A stretch of 64,000 nucleotides of DNA. Origin: Tessaracoccus sp. (GTDB lineage Bacteria > Actinomycetota > Actinomycetes > Propionibacteriales > Propionibacteriaceae). A program made the translations under genes and the position numbers. Shown one piece after another: positions 37,279 through 44,501 of this stretch. The notes beneath the pieces are model-generated. The model was given only the letters and a program-made list of their open reading frames with translations. It did not search any database and was not told the DNA's origin. Numbering within the stretch: the stretch's first letter is position 1; each line of letters opens with the position of its first letter. The stretch is from NCBI RefSeq assembly GCF_016714275.1, contig NZ_JADJNP010000002.1, positions 186,001 through 250,000 of the forward strand, read 5' to 3'.

Positions 37279-37662
37279 CTAGCCTGCCTTCGCGGCCGAC
37301 AGCTCGTCCTTCGTCACCGCCAGGATCGCGGTGACGAGGCACGCGAGAACGAAGGGGGCAACCGCGAGGCTGCCCCAGAACTGGGCGGTGTCCCCGGCCG
37401 TCATGAAGCTCCCGACGACGCACGCGTGGAGCAGCGACGATGCGACGACAAGGCCGAGGGCGAAGCGGCTGCCCCGGGTCACGAACCAGGCGAGCAGCAG
37501 CTGGGCGAGGCCGTAGCTGACCAGCCACAGAGCGATTCCGATGCCGAACCACTGCGAGTTGACCACGACGGCCGCGATCCCGAAGCCGATCATCGCCAGC
37601 CCGGCGAGCGCGGTCAGCCCGACGCAGGTGGCGAGCAGGGGGCGACGGAGAACTGGTGGCAC
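37279..37662 (-). CDS. Hypothetical four-helix membrane protein
   Basis: 127 residues from a GTG start. It contains about four membrane helices (LLATCVGLTALAGLAMIGFGIAAVVV, FGIGIALWLVSYGLAQLLLAWFV, FALGLVVASSLLHACVVGSFM, WGSLAVAPFVLACLVTAILAVT) and a short charged tail. There are no conserved motifs I recognise. It is convergent with galK, with 6 bp between stops, and divergent from whiB1. Confidence 0.7.
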   Translation of the reverse strand: MPPVLRRPLLATCVGLTALAGLAMIGFGIAAVVVNSQWFGIGIALWLVSYGLAQLLLAWFVTRGSRFALGLVVASSLLHACVVGSFMTAGDTAQFWGSLAVAPFVLACLVTAILAVTKDELSAAKAG

Positions 37663-37729
37663 GGGCCGAGCCTGCCAAAGCGCCGCGCTCGTGGCAAGTC
37701 CCCGGGGGTGCCCAGTTCCCCGTTGGCTA

Positions 37730-37758
37730 TTGCCTATCCGCCCGCGCGCGGGTAGCCT
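37730..37758 (+). promoter_or_regulatory. Putative whiB1 promoter
   Basis: TTGCCT (37730-37735) and TAGCCT (37753-37758) are separated by 17 nt. A 12-bp palindrome CCCGCGCGCGGG (37741-37752) fills most of the spacer and abuts the -10. The predicted start site leaves a leader of about 57 nt before the whiB1 ATG. Confidence 0.5.
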
Positions 37759-37821
37759 GCTCTAGCTGCGCGTCTTCTCGCGCGTGCTGTCCCTGCTGCC
37801 CTGCTGTGAAGGAGATCAACT

Positions 37822-38073
37822 ATGGATTGGCGCCACAAGGCCGCCTGCCTCACTGAGGATCCGGAGTTGTTCTTTCCCGTTGGCAACACTGGTCCGGCGC
37901 TGCAGCAGATCGAGGAAGCCAAGAAGATCTGCGCCCGCTGCGTCGTCCGGGAGCAGTGCCTCGCCTGGGCCCTCGAGGCCGGGCAGGATCACGGCGTGTG
38001 GGGCGGCTTGAGCGAGGACGAGCGCCGCGCGATCAAGCGGCGCAACGCACGCGCCCGACTGCGCAACGCCTGA
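37822..38073 (+). CDS. whiB1: WhiB1-type iron-sulfur transcription factor
   Basis: 83 residues, very close to WhiB1 of M. tuberculosis (MDWRHKAAC..EDPELFFPVGN). Four cysteines for the [4Fe-4S] cluster lie at positions 9, 37, 40 and 46 (C, CARC, C), followed by the GVWGG turn and the basic SEDERRAIKRRNARAR DNA-binding tail. WhiB1 binds the primary sigma factor and is nitric-oxide sensitive in mycobacteria. A strong Shine-Dalgarno sequence (GAAGGAGA) precedes the ATG. Confidence 0.95.
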   Translation: MDWRHKAACLTEDPELFFPVGNTGPALQQIEEAKKICARCVVREQCLAWALEAGQDHGVWGGLSEDERRAIKRRNARARLRNA

Positions 38074-38091
38074 CAACCGCCGACGCCGCGC

Positions 38092-39522
38092 TCAGAAGGA
38101 GGAGACCTCCAGCTCGATCCGCGCCACCGTCCCTTGGGTGTCCTTGCGATTCTTGATCGTCACCCTGCCGTCGAGGTCCGCGATCAGCGTGGTGATGATC
38201 GCCAGTCCCAGGGACTTCTGCTTGCCGAGCTTGAACCCCTCAGGGAGCCCACTGCCCTGGTCAAGGATGTCGATGGTCAGCCGCGCGCCCTCCCGGTTCG
38301 GCACCACCTCGACGGCGCCTGACGCTCCGTGCAGGCCGTGCTCGATGGCGTTCTGGCACAACTCGGTTATCACCATCGACAGCGATGTCGCCATCTCCGC
38401 GGGCAGCACGCCGAACGACCCCCGCCGCGTCGCCCTTACCGTTCCGTGCGACGCCGCGAGGTCGCCGACCATGTCGAGGATCTTGTCGCAGACATCGTCG
38501 AAGGCGACGGCCTCGCCCAGAGAGTAGCTGAGCGTCTCGTGCACCATCGCGATGGATGAGACGCGCCGCATCGCGTCGCGCAGCGCCTCCTTGCCCTCCT
38601 CGGAACGCAGCCTGCGCGACTGCATGCGCAGCAGCGCCGCCACCGTCTGCAGGTTGTTCTTGACCCTGTGATGGATCTCGCGGATGGTCGCGTCCTTCGT
38701 GACCAGCATCCGGTCGCGGCGGCGGAGGTCGGTGGTGTCGCGGCAGAGCACAAGGGTGCCGGCGGTCGTGCGCTCCAGCCAGAGCGGGAGCGAGACGAAG
38801 CGCATCGACGCGCCCCGGGCCTCGACGTCGAACTCGAGGCCGCGGCCGAGGTCGGCGTCGAGCGTCTGCCCCACCGACTCGACGCCCTCGCGGAGCCCGC
38901 GGGTCAGCTCACGGAAGCTCTCTCCCTCGATGTCCCCCGAAGCCCCGAGCCGCCGGAAGCCGGTGATCGCGTTCGGGCTGGCGTAGGAGATCACGCCGTC
39001 CGGCTGGATCCGCAGCACGCCGTCGGCCGCGCGGGGAGCGAGCGCCTTGTCCGACGGCGGCACGAGCGGGAACTCGCCGCGCATCAGCATCTGGGTCAGG
39101 ATGTCCGCGGCCTCGAGGAAGTTCTCCTCGAGCGCGCCGGTCGCCCGCATGCCCATCTGGTTGGTATGCCGCTCGAGCACGGCGATCGGTCGACCATGGC
39201 GCAGCACGGGGATGGCCCACACATCGACGGGGATGCCGGCGTTCAGCGCGTTGTTGCCGGTCTCGGCGATCTCGTGGGTGAGGTAGGCCACCGTCACCTG
39301 ATGCTCGGGGTCGTACTCGATACGCTCGCCGACGATGTCGTCCTCGAGCGCCGTCGGTCCCGTCACCGGGCGGATCTGCGCCGTGCACTCGAACACGTCC
39401 CCGTCGTCCAACGCGCGCCACAGCACAAGGTCCGAGAAGCTGAGGTCGGCCAGGAGATGCCATTCGGAGACGAACTCGTCGAGCCACTGCTCGTCGGTCA
39501 TGCGGTCCACATCGAGGGTCAC
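38092..39522 (-). CDS. pdtaS: PdtaS-type sensor histidine kinase (HWE/HisKA_2)
   Basis: 476-residue soluble kinase. It has an N-terminal GAF-like domain (WHLLADLSFSDLVLWR...VAYLTHEIAETGNNALNAGIPVDVWAIPVLRHGRPIAVLERHTN), then a PAS domain (RIQPDGVISYASPNAITGFRRLG). The phospho-acceptor helix REIHHRVKNNLQTVAALLRMQSRRL and an HATPase domain (ELCQNAIEHG, DQGSGLPEGF, LGLAIITTL) follow. In M. tuberculosis PdtaS signals to the antiterminator PdtaR and responds to NO and copper. The gene is likewise next to whiB1 there. The GTG at 39522 is the likeliest start; the ATG 21 nt later is an alternative. Confidence 0.92.
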   Translation of the reverse strand: MTLDVDRMTDEQWLDEFVSEWHLLADLSFSDLVLWRALDDGDVFECTAQIRPVTGPTALEDDIVGERIEYDPEHQVTVAYLTHEIAETGNNALNAGIPVDVWAIPVLRHGRPIAVLERHTNQMGMRATGALEENFLEAADILTQMLMRGEFPLVPPSDKALAPRAADGVLRIQPDGVISYASPNAITGFRRLGASGDIEGESFRELTRGLREGVESVGQTLDADLGRGLEFDVEARGASMRFVSLPLWLERTTAGTLVLCRDTTDLRRRDRMLVTKDATIREIHHRVKNNLQTVAALLRMQSRRLRSEEGKEALRDAMRRVSSIAMVHETLSYSLGEAVAFDDVCDKILDMVGDLAASHGTVRATRRGSFGVLPAEMATSLSMVITELCQNAIEHGLHGASGAVEVVPNREGARLTIDILDQGSGLPEGFKLGKQKSLGLAIITTLIADLDGRVTIKNRKDTQGTVARIELEVSSF

Positions 39523-39562
39523 GGGGCAACTCTGCCAGATGGTTGCGTTTTTCACCGACCAC

Positions 39563-39727
39563 GGACCTGCTGCGAAAGCGGAAGATGGCCTACTACGCAA
39601 CGCCCTGGCACGCCGTCTGCTTCGTTGCACTCATCGACGGGAGGGCCAACTAACGTCTTCCTCCTGCGCCGTGCATACGACGCACCAGGACGCTGCTCGC
39701 TACGGCCACCGCTTTCGCAACAGGCCC
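39563..39727. repeat. Long-range inverted repeat between pdtaS and bL37
   Basis: A 19-nt sequence (39563-39581) recurs inverted at 39709-39727 with two mismatches; its core TGCGAAAGCGG is exact. The arms are 127 bp apart in the divergent promoter region of pdtaS and the bL37 gene. They could bring operators together, form an RNA stem, or mark the ends of a small decayed element. Confidence 0.6.
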
Positions 39728-39776
39728 TACTTCCTGGCAGAATGTGCCTGTCCCACCGAACACGAGGAGTCCCGAT

Positions 39777-39851
39777 ATGGGTAAGACCGGTCGCAAGCGC
39801 CGCGCCCGCCGCAAGAACAAGGCGAACCACGGCAAGCGTCCCAACAGCTGA
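39777..39851 (+). CDS. 50S ribosomal protein bL37 (24 aa)
   Basis: A 24-codon gene, MGKTGRKRRARRKNK...ANHGKRPNS. It matches the actinobacterial ribosomal protein bL37 found in mycobacterial 50S structures (which ends KANHGKRPNA). It is highly basic. The ATG is preceded by GAGGAG at normal spacing and the stop is followed by a strong terminator. Its location between pdtaS and rsrA/sigR equals the mycobacterial arrangement. Easily missed because of its size. Confidence 0.88.
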   Translation: MGKTGRKRRARRKNKANHGKRPNS

Positions 39852-39870
39852 GCCTGGAACAAAGCAACTG

Positions 39871-39902
39871 AGCCCCCGCGAACTGCGGGGGCTTCTGCTT
39901 TT
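39871..39902 (+). terminator. Intrinsic terminator after the bL37 gene
   Basis: AGCCCCCGC (39871-39879) and GCGGGGGCT (39885-39893) form a perfect 9-bp stem with a 5-nt loop, followed by TCTGCTTTT. It separates bL37 from convergent rsrA and could act in both directions. Confidence 0.85.
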
Positions 39903-39907
39903 CTGGG

Positions 39908-40174
39908 TCAACGACGGGTGATGCGCGTCGTCTGGATGCGCGCGAGCAGCGTGGTCGGGGCCGTGGCCTCCGGCTGGCTGCGCTGGATCATCTCCGTGAT
40001 GGTGGACTCGATCTCGAAGTTCTCCATACATCGCTCGCACGCGTGCAGATGGTGGCGGATCATGTCCGCGTCGGCCTCGAGCAACTCGTGATGCAGGAAT
40101 GCGTGCACGCGGGCCAGCGCGGCTACGCACTCGTCCATCTCGTCGTGCTCGTGCGACATGTCATGCGCGTCCAT
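39908..40174 (-). CDS. rsrA: Redox-sensing anti-sigma factor RsrA
   Basis: 88-residue zinc anti-sigma factor that holds SigR until disulfide stress oxidises its cysteines. The hallmark HX3CX2C is present (HLHACERC), with an upstream cysteine in DECVAALARVHAFLHHELL. The ATG at 40174 overlaps the sigR stop (TGATG). A GTG one codon upstream is an alternative. Translational coupling with sigR sets the stoichiometry. Confidence 0.92.
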   Translation of the reverse strand: MDAHDMSHEHDEMDECVAALARVHAFLHHELLEADADMIRHHLHACERCMENFEIESTITEMIQRSQPEATAPTTLLARIQTTRITRR

Positions 40175-40860
40175 CACCGCCCCCCGTTCTTCCGGGACAG
40201 GCCGTTCTCGCGCGCGTAGTCGGCGAGGAGTTCGCGCAGCTGCGCCCGCCCGCGGTTGAGGCGGCTCATGACGGTGCCGATCGGGGTGCCCATGATCTCG
40301 GCGATCTCCTTGTAGGAGAAACCCTCGACGTCGCTCAGCAGCACGGCGACGCGGAAGTTCTCCGGAAGCTGCGCGATCGCCGAAGCGACAGCGGCATCGG
40401 GCGTCTGGTCCAGCGCCTCCATCTCCGCGCTGCGAAGGCCCGTGGAGTCGTGCGAGGCCGCCCGCGCGAGCTGCCAGTCCGTGACCTCCTCATCGCCGGT
40501 CGACTGCGGCGCGCGCTGCGCCTTGCGATACGCGTTGATGTAGGTGTTGGTCAGGATGCGGTACAGCCAGGCCCGCAGGTTGGTGCCCATGGTGAAGGTG
40601 TGTCGGGAGGCGAACGCCTTCGCGTAGGTCTCCTGGACGATGTCCTCCGCGTCGGCGGGGTTGCGCGTCATGCGCAGCGCCGCGGCGTACAGCTTGTCCA
40701 GATGGGACAGCGCCTCTTCCTCGAACGCCGCGGCCTGCGCGTCGTCGAGGCTTTCGTCCGAAAGGAGGTTCTGCTCGTCCATCAGAAGGCACTCTAGCGC
40801 TCCATCGACGATGGCCCGCGCACGGGTGATCACCTCGGGATCGAGCAGCAAGGGGGACAT
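40174..40860 (-). CDS. sigR: ECF sigma factor SigR (thiol-oxidative stress)
   Basis: 228 residues from the ATG at 40860, which has a GAGGAAGG Shine-Dalgarno-like stretch. Region 2 reads HLDKLYAAALRMTRNPADAEDIVQETYAKAFASRHTFTMGTNLRAWLYRILTNTYINAYRK, and region 4 IAQLPENFRVAVLLSDVEGFSYKEIAEIMGTPIGTVMSRLNRGRAQLRELL. A second ATG at 40782 (MDEQNLLSDESL) would give a 202-residue form without the N-terminal extension. This is comparable to the two SigR isoforms in Streptomyces. It is followed by its anti-sigma factor. Confidence 0.93.
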   Translation of the reverse strand: MSPLLLDPEVITRARAIVDGALECLLMDEQNLLSDESLDDAQAAAFEEEALSHLDKLYAAALRMTRNPADAEDIVQETYAKAFASRHTFTMGTNLRAWLYRILTNTYINAYRKAQRAPQSTGDEEVTDWQLARAASHDSTGLRSAEMEALDQTPDAAVASAIAQLPENFRVAVLLSDVEGFSYKEIAEIMGTPIGTVMSRLNRGRAQLRELLADYARENGLSRKNGGR

Positions 40861-40869
40861 GCCTTCCTC

Positions 40870-40896
40870 AACCGTGTCGGCGCCGACGTTATTCCC
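40870..40896 (-). promoter_or_regulatory. SigR-dependent autoregulatory promoter
   Basis: On the minus strand GGGAAT (40896-40891) and GTT (40872-40870) are separated by exactly 18 nt. This is the published SigR/SigH promoter consensus GGGAAT-N18-GTT. Transcription would begin roughly at 40862-40864, only a few nucleotides before the upstream sigR ATG. Confidence 0.88.
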
Positions 40897-40931
40897 GCCT
40901 CTCATCCCCTCCCCAGCGATGACCGGGCTAG

Positions 40932-40937
40932 TAGGGT
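40932..40937 (+). promoter_or_regulatory. Putative -10 box of a leaderless doxX transcript
   Basis: TAGGGT lies 7 nt before the ATG at 40945 and fits TANNNT. No separate Shine-Dalgarno sequence is obvious. Confidence 0.4.
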
Positions 40938-40944
40938 GGGCACC

Positions 40945-41472
40945 ATGAGCCTGTTGCGATTCGTTGCCCGGAGCCTGTTCGCGAGCTATTTCATCGCGGA
41001 CGGGGTGAAGGCGGTCCGTAAGCCCGCCGAGACCGCGCCCGATGCCGAGCGCGTGACGTCCAAGATCGCGCCGCTGGTGCAGCGCGTAGTCCCGGCCAGC
41101 GTGTCCAGTTACGTTCCCGAGCGCGCGGAGACCTGGGTCCGCATCGTCGGCGCGGCGCAGATCGCGGGCGGCGTGATGTTTGCCACCGGCTTCGGGCGTC
41201 GGCTGGGCGCGTTGCTGCTGGCCAAGTCGTCGCTGGTGAACCTGGCGGTCGCGTGGCCGGACAAGGACGCGGCGCCCGCGGTCAAGGAGGCCCAGCGCGG
41301 CGAGGTCCTGCGCCAGGCGGCGTTGCTGGGTGCCGCGTCGCTCGCCACACTCGACACGCAGGGCAAGCCCAGCCTCCAGTGGCGCGCCGACCACGCGACG
41401 CAGGAGGCGAAGAAGAAGGCCGAGGAGAAGGCGGCGGCGGTAGCGAAGGCCGCCAAGAGCGCCACCCGATGA
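40945..41472 (+). CDS. DoxX-family membrane protein
   Basis: 175 residues. The N-terminus (LLRFVARSLFASYFIADGVKAVRKP) and central segments (WVRIVGAAQIAGGVMFATGFGRRLGALLLAKSSLVNLAVAWPDKD) match DoxX-like proteins, small quinone- or redox-associated membrane proteins. The last 25 residues are a basic Ala/Lys coiled tail (ATQEAKKKAEEKAAAVAKAAKSATR). Its place opposite sigR suggests, but does not prove, a role in oxidative stress. The stop overlaps the aroA start (ATGA). Confidence 0.8.
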   Translation: MSLLRFVARSLFASYFIADGVKAVRKPAETAPDAERVTSKIAPLVQRVVPASVSSYVPERAETWVRIVGAAQIAGGVMFATGFGRRLGALLLAKSSLVNLAVAWPDKDAAPAVKEAQRGEVLRQAALLGAASLATLDTQGKPSLQWRADHATQEAKKKAEEKAAAVAKAAKSATR

Positions 41473-42722
41473 CCTTCCCGCTGCCATCCGCGCACGGCGC
41501 GATCGTGGGCGAGGTGGTGGTTCCGGGGTCCAAATCGGAGACCAACCGCGCGTTGGTGCTCGCCGCGTTGGCCGACGGGCCCGGCACGCTCGTCGGCGCG
41601 CTCGAGTCGCGCGACTCCGCACTCATGATCGCCGCGCTGGAGGCCCTGGGCGTCGACATCCGCGCCGACAGCGATGCCCTCCACGTGACCCCGCCCGCGC
41701 GGTTCCGTGGCGCACAGCGGATCGACTGCGGCCTCGCTGGCACCGTGATGCGCTTCGTGCCCCCCATCGCGGCCCTCGCCGACGACCCTAGCTCCTTCGT
41801 CGGCGATCCGCACGCGAGCGAACGCCCGATGTCGCCACTGCTCGACGGCCTCCGCCAGCTGGGTGTCGAGGTCGACGGTGACGCGCTGCCCTTCTCCCTC
41901 ACGCCCCCGACGATTTTCGGGAACCAGGCCGCCATCGACGCCTCCGGCTCCAGCCAGTTCGTTTCCGGGCTGCTGCTCTCCGCCTCACGGCTGCCGGCCG
42001 GTCTGCGGCTCACGCACACCGGCGAGCGGCTGCCGTCGCTCCCCCACATCCAGATGACGGTCGAGATGCTGCGCTCCCGCGGCGTCGTGATCGACCAGCC
42101 CGACGAGCGCACCTGGGCGGTGCGGCCCGGGCCGATCGCGGCGCTGGACACCACCATCGAGCCGGACCTCACCAATGCCGCCGTCTTCCTCGCCGCGGCC
42201 GCCGCGACCGGAGGCCGGGTCACCGTGCCGGGCTGGCCGCCTACCAGCATCCAGCCGGGGGCGCTCTTCCTCGAGGTCGCCGAGCGCATGGGTGCGGTCG
42301 TCGAACGCGGGACCGACCGCGTCACCGTTTCTTCCGGCGGCGAGCTGCGGGGCGTCGACGTCGATCTGACGGCAGCCTCGGAGCTGACCCCCGTCGTCGC
42401 CGCGCTCGGCGCGCTGGCCGTGGGCACCACCGTCATCCGCGGAGTCGCCCACATCCGGGGCCACGAGACGGACCGGCTCGCGGCGCTCGTGGCTGAGCTC
42501 GCCAGAGCAGGAGTCACCGCGCGCGAGACCGCCGACGGCCTCGTCGTCGAGGGCGGCTCCGCCGTCCAACCGGCAGTTCTCCGGACCTACGCCGACCACC
42601 GCCTCGTGCACTTCGCGGCACTGCTCGCGCTCGGCACGGCCGGTCTCGCCGTCGACGACCTGCAGTGCGTCTCCAAGACCATGCCGCGGTTCCCCGAGGA
42701 TTGGGCGAGGCTCGTCGGGTGA
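41469..42722 (+). CDS. aroA: 5-enolpyruvylshikimate-3-phosphate synthase
   Basis: Shikimate-pathway enzyme, 417 residues. Recognisable are VPGSKSETNRALVLAALADG, the PEP-binding region GLAGTVMRFVPPIAALA (usual GNAGT becomes GLAGT, as in actinobacteria), SSQFVSGLLLSASRLP, EPDLTNAAVFLAAAAATGG, RGHETDRLAALVAEL and YADHRLVHFAALLAL. The ATG overlaps the doxX stop by 4 nt. Confidence 0.95.
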   Translation: MTFPLPSAHGAIVGEVVVPGSKSETNRALVLAALADGPGTLVGALESRDSALMIAALEALGVDIRADSDALHVTPPARFRGAQRIDCGLAGTVMRFVPPIAALADDPSSFVGDPHASERPMSPLLDGLRQLGVEVDGDALPFSLTPPTIFGNQAAIDASGSSQFVSGLLLSASRLPAGLRLTHTGERLPSLPHIQMTVEMLRSRGVVIDQPDERTWAVRPGPIAALDTTIEPDLTNAAVFLAAAAATGGRVTVPGWPPTSIQPGALFLEVAERMGAVVERGTDRVTVSSGGELRGVDVDLTAASELTPVVAALGALAVGTTVIRGVAHIRGHETDRLAALVAELARAGVTARETADGLVVEGGSAVQPAVLRTYADHRLVHFAALLALGTAGLAVDDLQCVSKTMPRFPEDWARLVG

Positions 42723-43687
42723 GCATCCACACCGACGACCACGACGCCTTCGAGCGGCCGCGCAAGCGCAGCCGCCCTCGGACAAAGGACCGCCCGGACT
42801 ACTCGCGGCTGCCGCTGGGTCGCGTCATCTCGATCGACCGCGGCCGCTACCGCTGCCTGCTCGGCGGCAGGCTCGTCACCGCCGTCCGCGGTCGGCTGAT
42901 CGACCGCAAGGGGATCATCGTCGGCGACATGGTGCGCCTGGACGGCGACACGAGCGGAGACGAGGGCACCCTCGCCCGCGCCGTGGAGGTCAGCGAGCGC
43001 ACGACCGTGCTGCGCCGCAGCGCCGACGACGCCGACACCTTCGAGCGTCCCATCGTGGCCAACGCCGACCAGTTGTTCATCGTCACCGCGTTGGCCGACC
43101 CGACGCCGCGCGTCGGCATGATCGATCGGATCCTCGTCGCAGCCTACGACGCCCGCATCGACCCGGTGCTCTGCCTCACCAAGGCGGACCTGGCAACGCC
43201 CGACGCCCTCGTCGCCGCCTACACCCCCCTCGGCGTTCCCATCCTTGTCACCGACCCCGACGCCGACCTCACCGATGTCCACGCCGCGCTCGCCGGTCGC
43301 GTCACGGTGTTCGTGGGCCACTCCGGCGTCGGCAAGTCGACGCTGGTCAACCGCCTCATCCCCGACGCGAATCGCGCCACCGGCGAGGTGAGCGAGCTGA
43401 CGGGCAAAGGGCGCCACACGTCGACGTCGGCGATCGCGATGGAGCTCCCGGGCGGCGGCTGGATCGTCGACACGCCCGGCGTCAGGTCGTTCGGGATCAG
43501 TCACGTCGCTCCGGGCGCCATCCTCGGTGCGTTCCCGGACCTCTCCGAGTTCGCGGAGGACTGTCCACGCGGCTGCCGCCATGACGCCACGGCCATCGAC
43601 TGCGCCCTCGACGACGCCGTATCCGACGGTGAGCTCGCGCCGGACCGGCTGGCGTCGTTCCGACGCATGGAGCGCGCGTTCGGATAG
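42719..43687 (+). CDS. rsgA: Ribosome small-subunit GTPase RsgA
   Basis: Circularly permuted GTPase that checks 30S assembly, 322 residues. An OB-fold (GRVISIDRGRYRCLLGGRLVTAVRGRLIDRKGIIVGDMVRL) precedes the G domain with permuted order (CLTKADLA, then GHSGVGKSTLVNRL, then VDTPGVRSF). A C-terminal zinc-type region follows (FAEDCPRGCRHDATAIDCAL). The GTG overlaps the aroA stop by 4 nt, as in the M. tuberculosis aroA-rsgA pair. Confidence 0.94.
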   Translation: MSIHTDDHDAFERPRKRSRPRTKDRPDYSRLPLGRVISIDRGRYRCLLGGRLVTAVRGRLIDRKGIIVGDMVRLDGDTSGDEGTLARAVEVSERTTVLRRSADDADTFERPIVANADQLFIVTALADPTPRVGMIDRILVAAYDARIDPVLCLTKADLATPDALVAAYTPLGVPILVTDPDADLTDVHAALAGRVTVFVGHSGVGKSTLVNRLIPDANRATGEVSELTGKGRHTSTSAIAMELPGGGWIVDTPGVRSFGISHVAPGAILGAFPDLSEFAEDCPRGCRHDATAIDCALDDAVSDGELAPDRLASFRRMERAFG

Positions 43688-43690
43688 CGA

Positions 43691-43696
43691 TAGTGT
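43691..43696 (+). promoter_or_regulatory. Putative -10 box of a leaderless hisN transcript
   Basis: TAGTGT lies 7 nt before the hisN ATG at 43704 (TANNNT pattern), inside the 16-bp gap after rsgA. Confidence 0.4.
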
Positions 43697-43703
43697 GGGT
43701 TCC

Positions 43704-44501
43704 ATGTCTGCATCAAGGGAGCTCACCGACGACGTGCGCCTCGCGCACCTGATGGCCGACGACGCGGACTCGCTGTCGATGAGCCGCTTCCGGGCCCAGG
43801 ACCTGCGGTTCTCGGCCAAGCCGGACAACACGCCCGTCACCGAGGCCGACACCGCCGTCGAGGAGTCCATCCGGCGGACGCTGGCACGCACCCGGCCGCG
43901 CGACGCCGTGCACGGCGAGGAGTTCGCCGACACCGGTCAGTCGAGCCGGCGCTGGATCGTCGACCCGATCGACGGCACCGCGAACTACCTGCGCGGCGTG
44001 CCCGTGTGGGCGACGCTGATCGCCCTGGAGGTCGATGGTGAGATCGCGGCCTCCGTGGTGTCGGCGCCTGCACTCAACCGCCGCTGGTGGGCGAGCAAGG
44101 GCGGCGGCGCGTTCACGGGCCGCTCGATCCTCAACGCCACGGAGCTCAGCGTCAGCAAGGTCGAGAAGGTCGAGGACTCGTCGCTCTCCTACTCGTCCAT
44201 CGACGGCTGGGTCGACTCCGGCCGCGGCCAGGGCTTCATCAACCTCATGCGCGAATCGTGGCGCACCCGCGCCTACGGCGACTTCTGGAGCTACATGCTG
44301 GTCGCCGAGGGCGCGGTCGACGTCGCGACGGAGCCTGACCTGCAGCTCTACGACATGGCCGCGCTCGACATCATCGTGCGCGAGGCCGGCGGCCGGTTCA
44401 CGAACCTCGACGGCGTCGACGGCGTGAGCGGCCCGGGGGCGCTGGCAACCAACGGGCTGCTGCATGACGCGGTACTGGAGCGCCTGCGCCTCCCGGAGTG
44501 A
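43704..44501 (+). CDS. hisN: Histidinol-phosphatase, inositol-monophosphatase family
   Basis: 265-residue Mg2+ phosphatase. The metal and phosphate motifs are DNTPVTEADTAVEESIR, GEEF, RWIVDPIDGTANYLRGVPVWATLIAL and QLYDMAALDIIVREAGGRFTNLDG. This form matches actinobacterial HisN, which dephosphorylates histidinol phosphate. A general inositol phosphatase role cannot be excluded. Its stop codon directly abuts that of convergent serA. Confidence 0.88.
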   Translation: MSASRELTDDVRLAHLMADDADSLSMSRFRAQDLRFSAKPDNTPVTEADTAVEESIRRTLARTRPRDAVHGEEFADTGQSSRRWIVDPIDGTANYLRGVPVWATLIALEVDGEIAASVVSAPALNRRWWASKGGGAFTGRSILNATELSVSKVEKVEDSSLSYSSIDGWVDSGRGQGFINLMRESWRTRAYGDFWSYMLVAEGAVDVATEPDLQLYDMAALDIIVREAGGRFTNLDGVDGVSGPGALATNGLLHDAVLERLRLPE

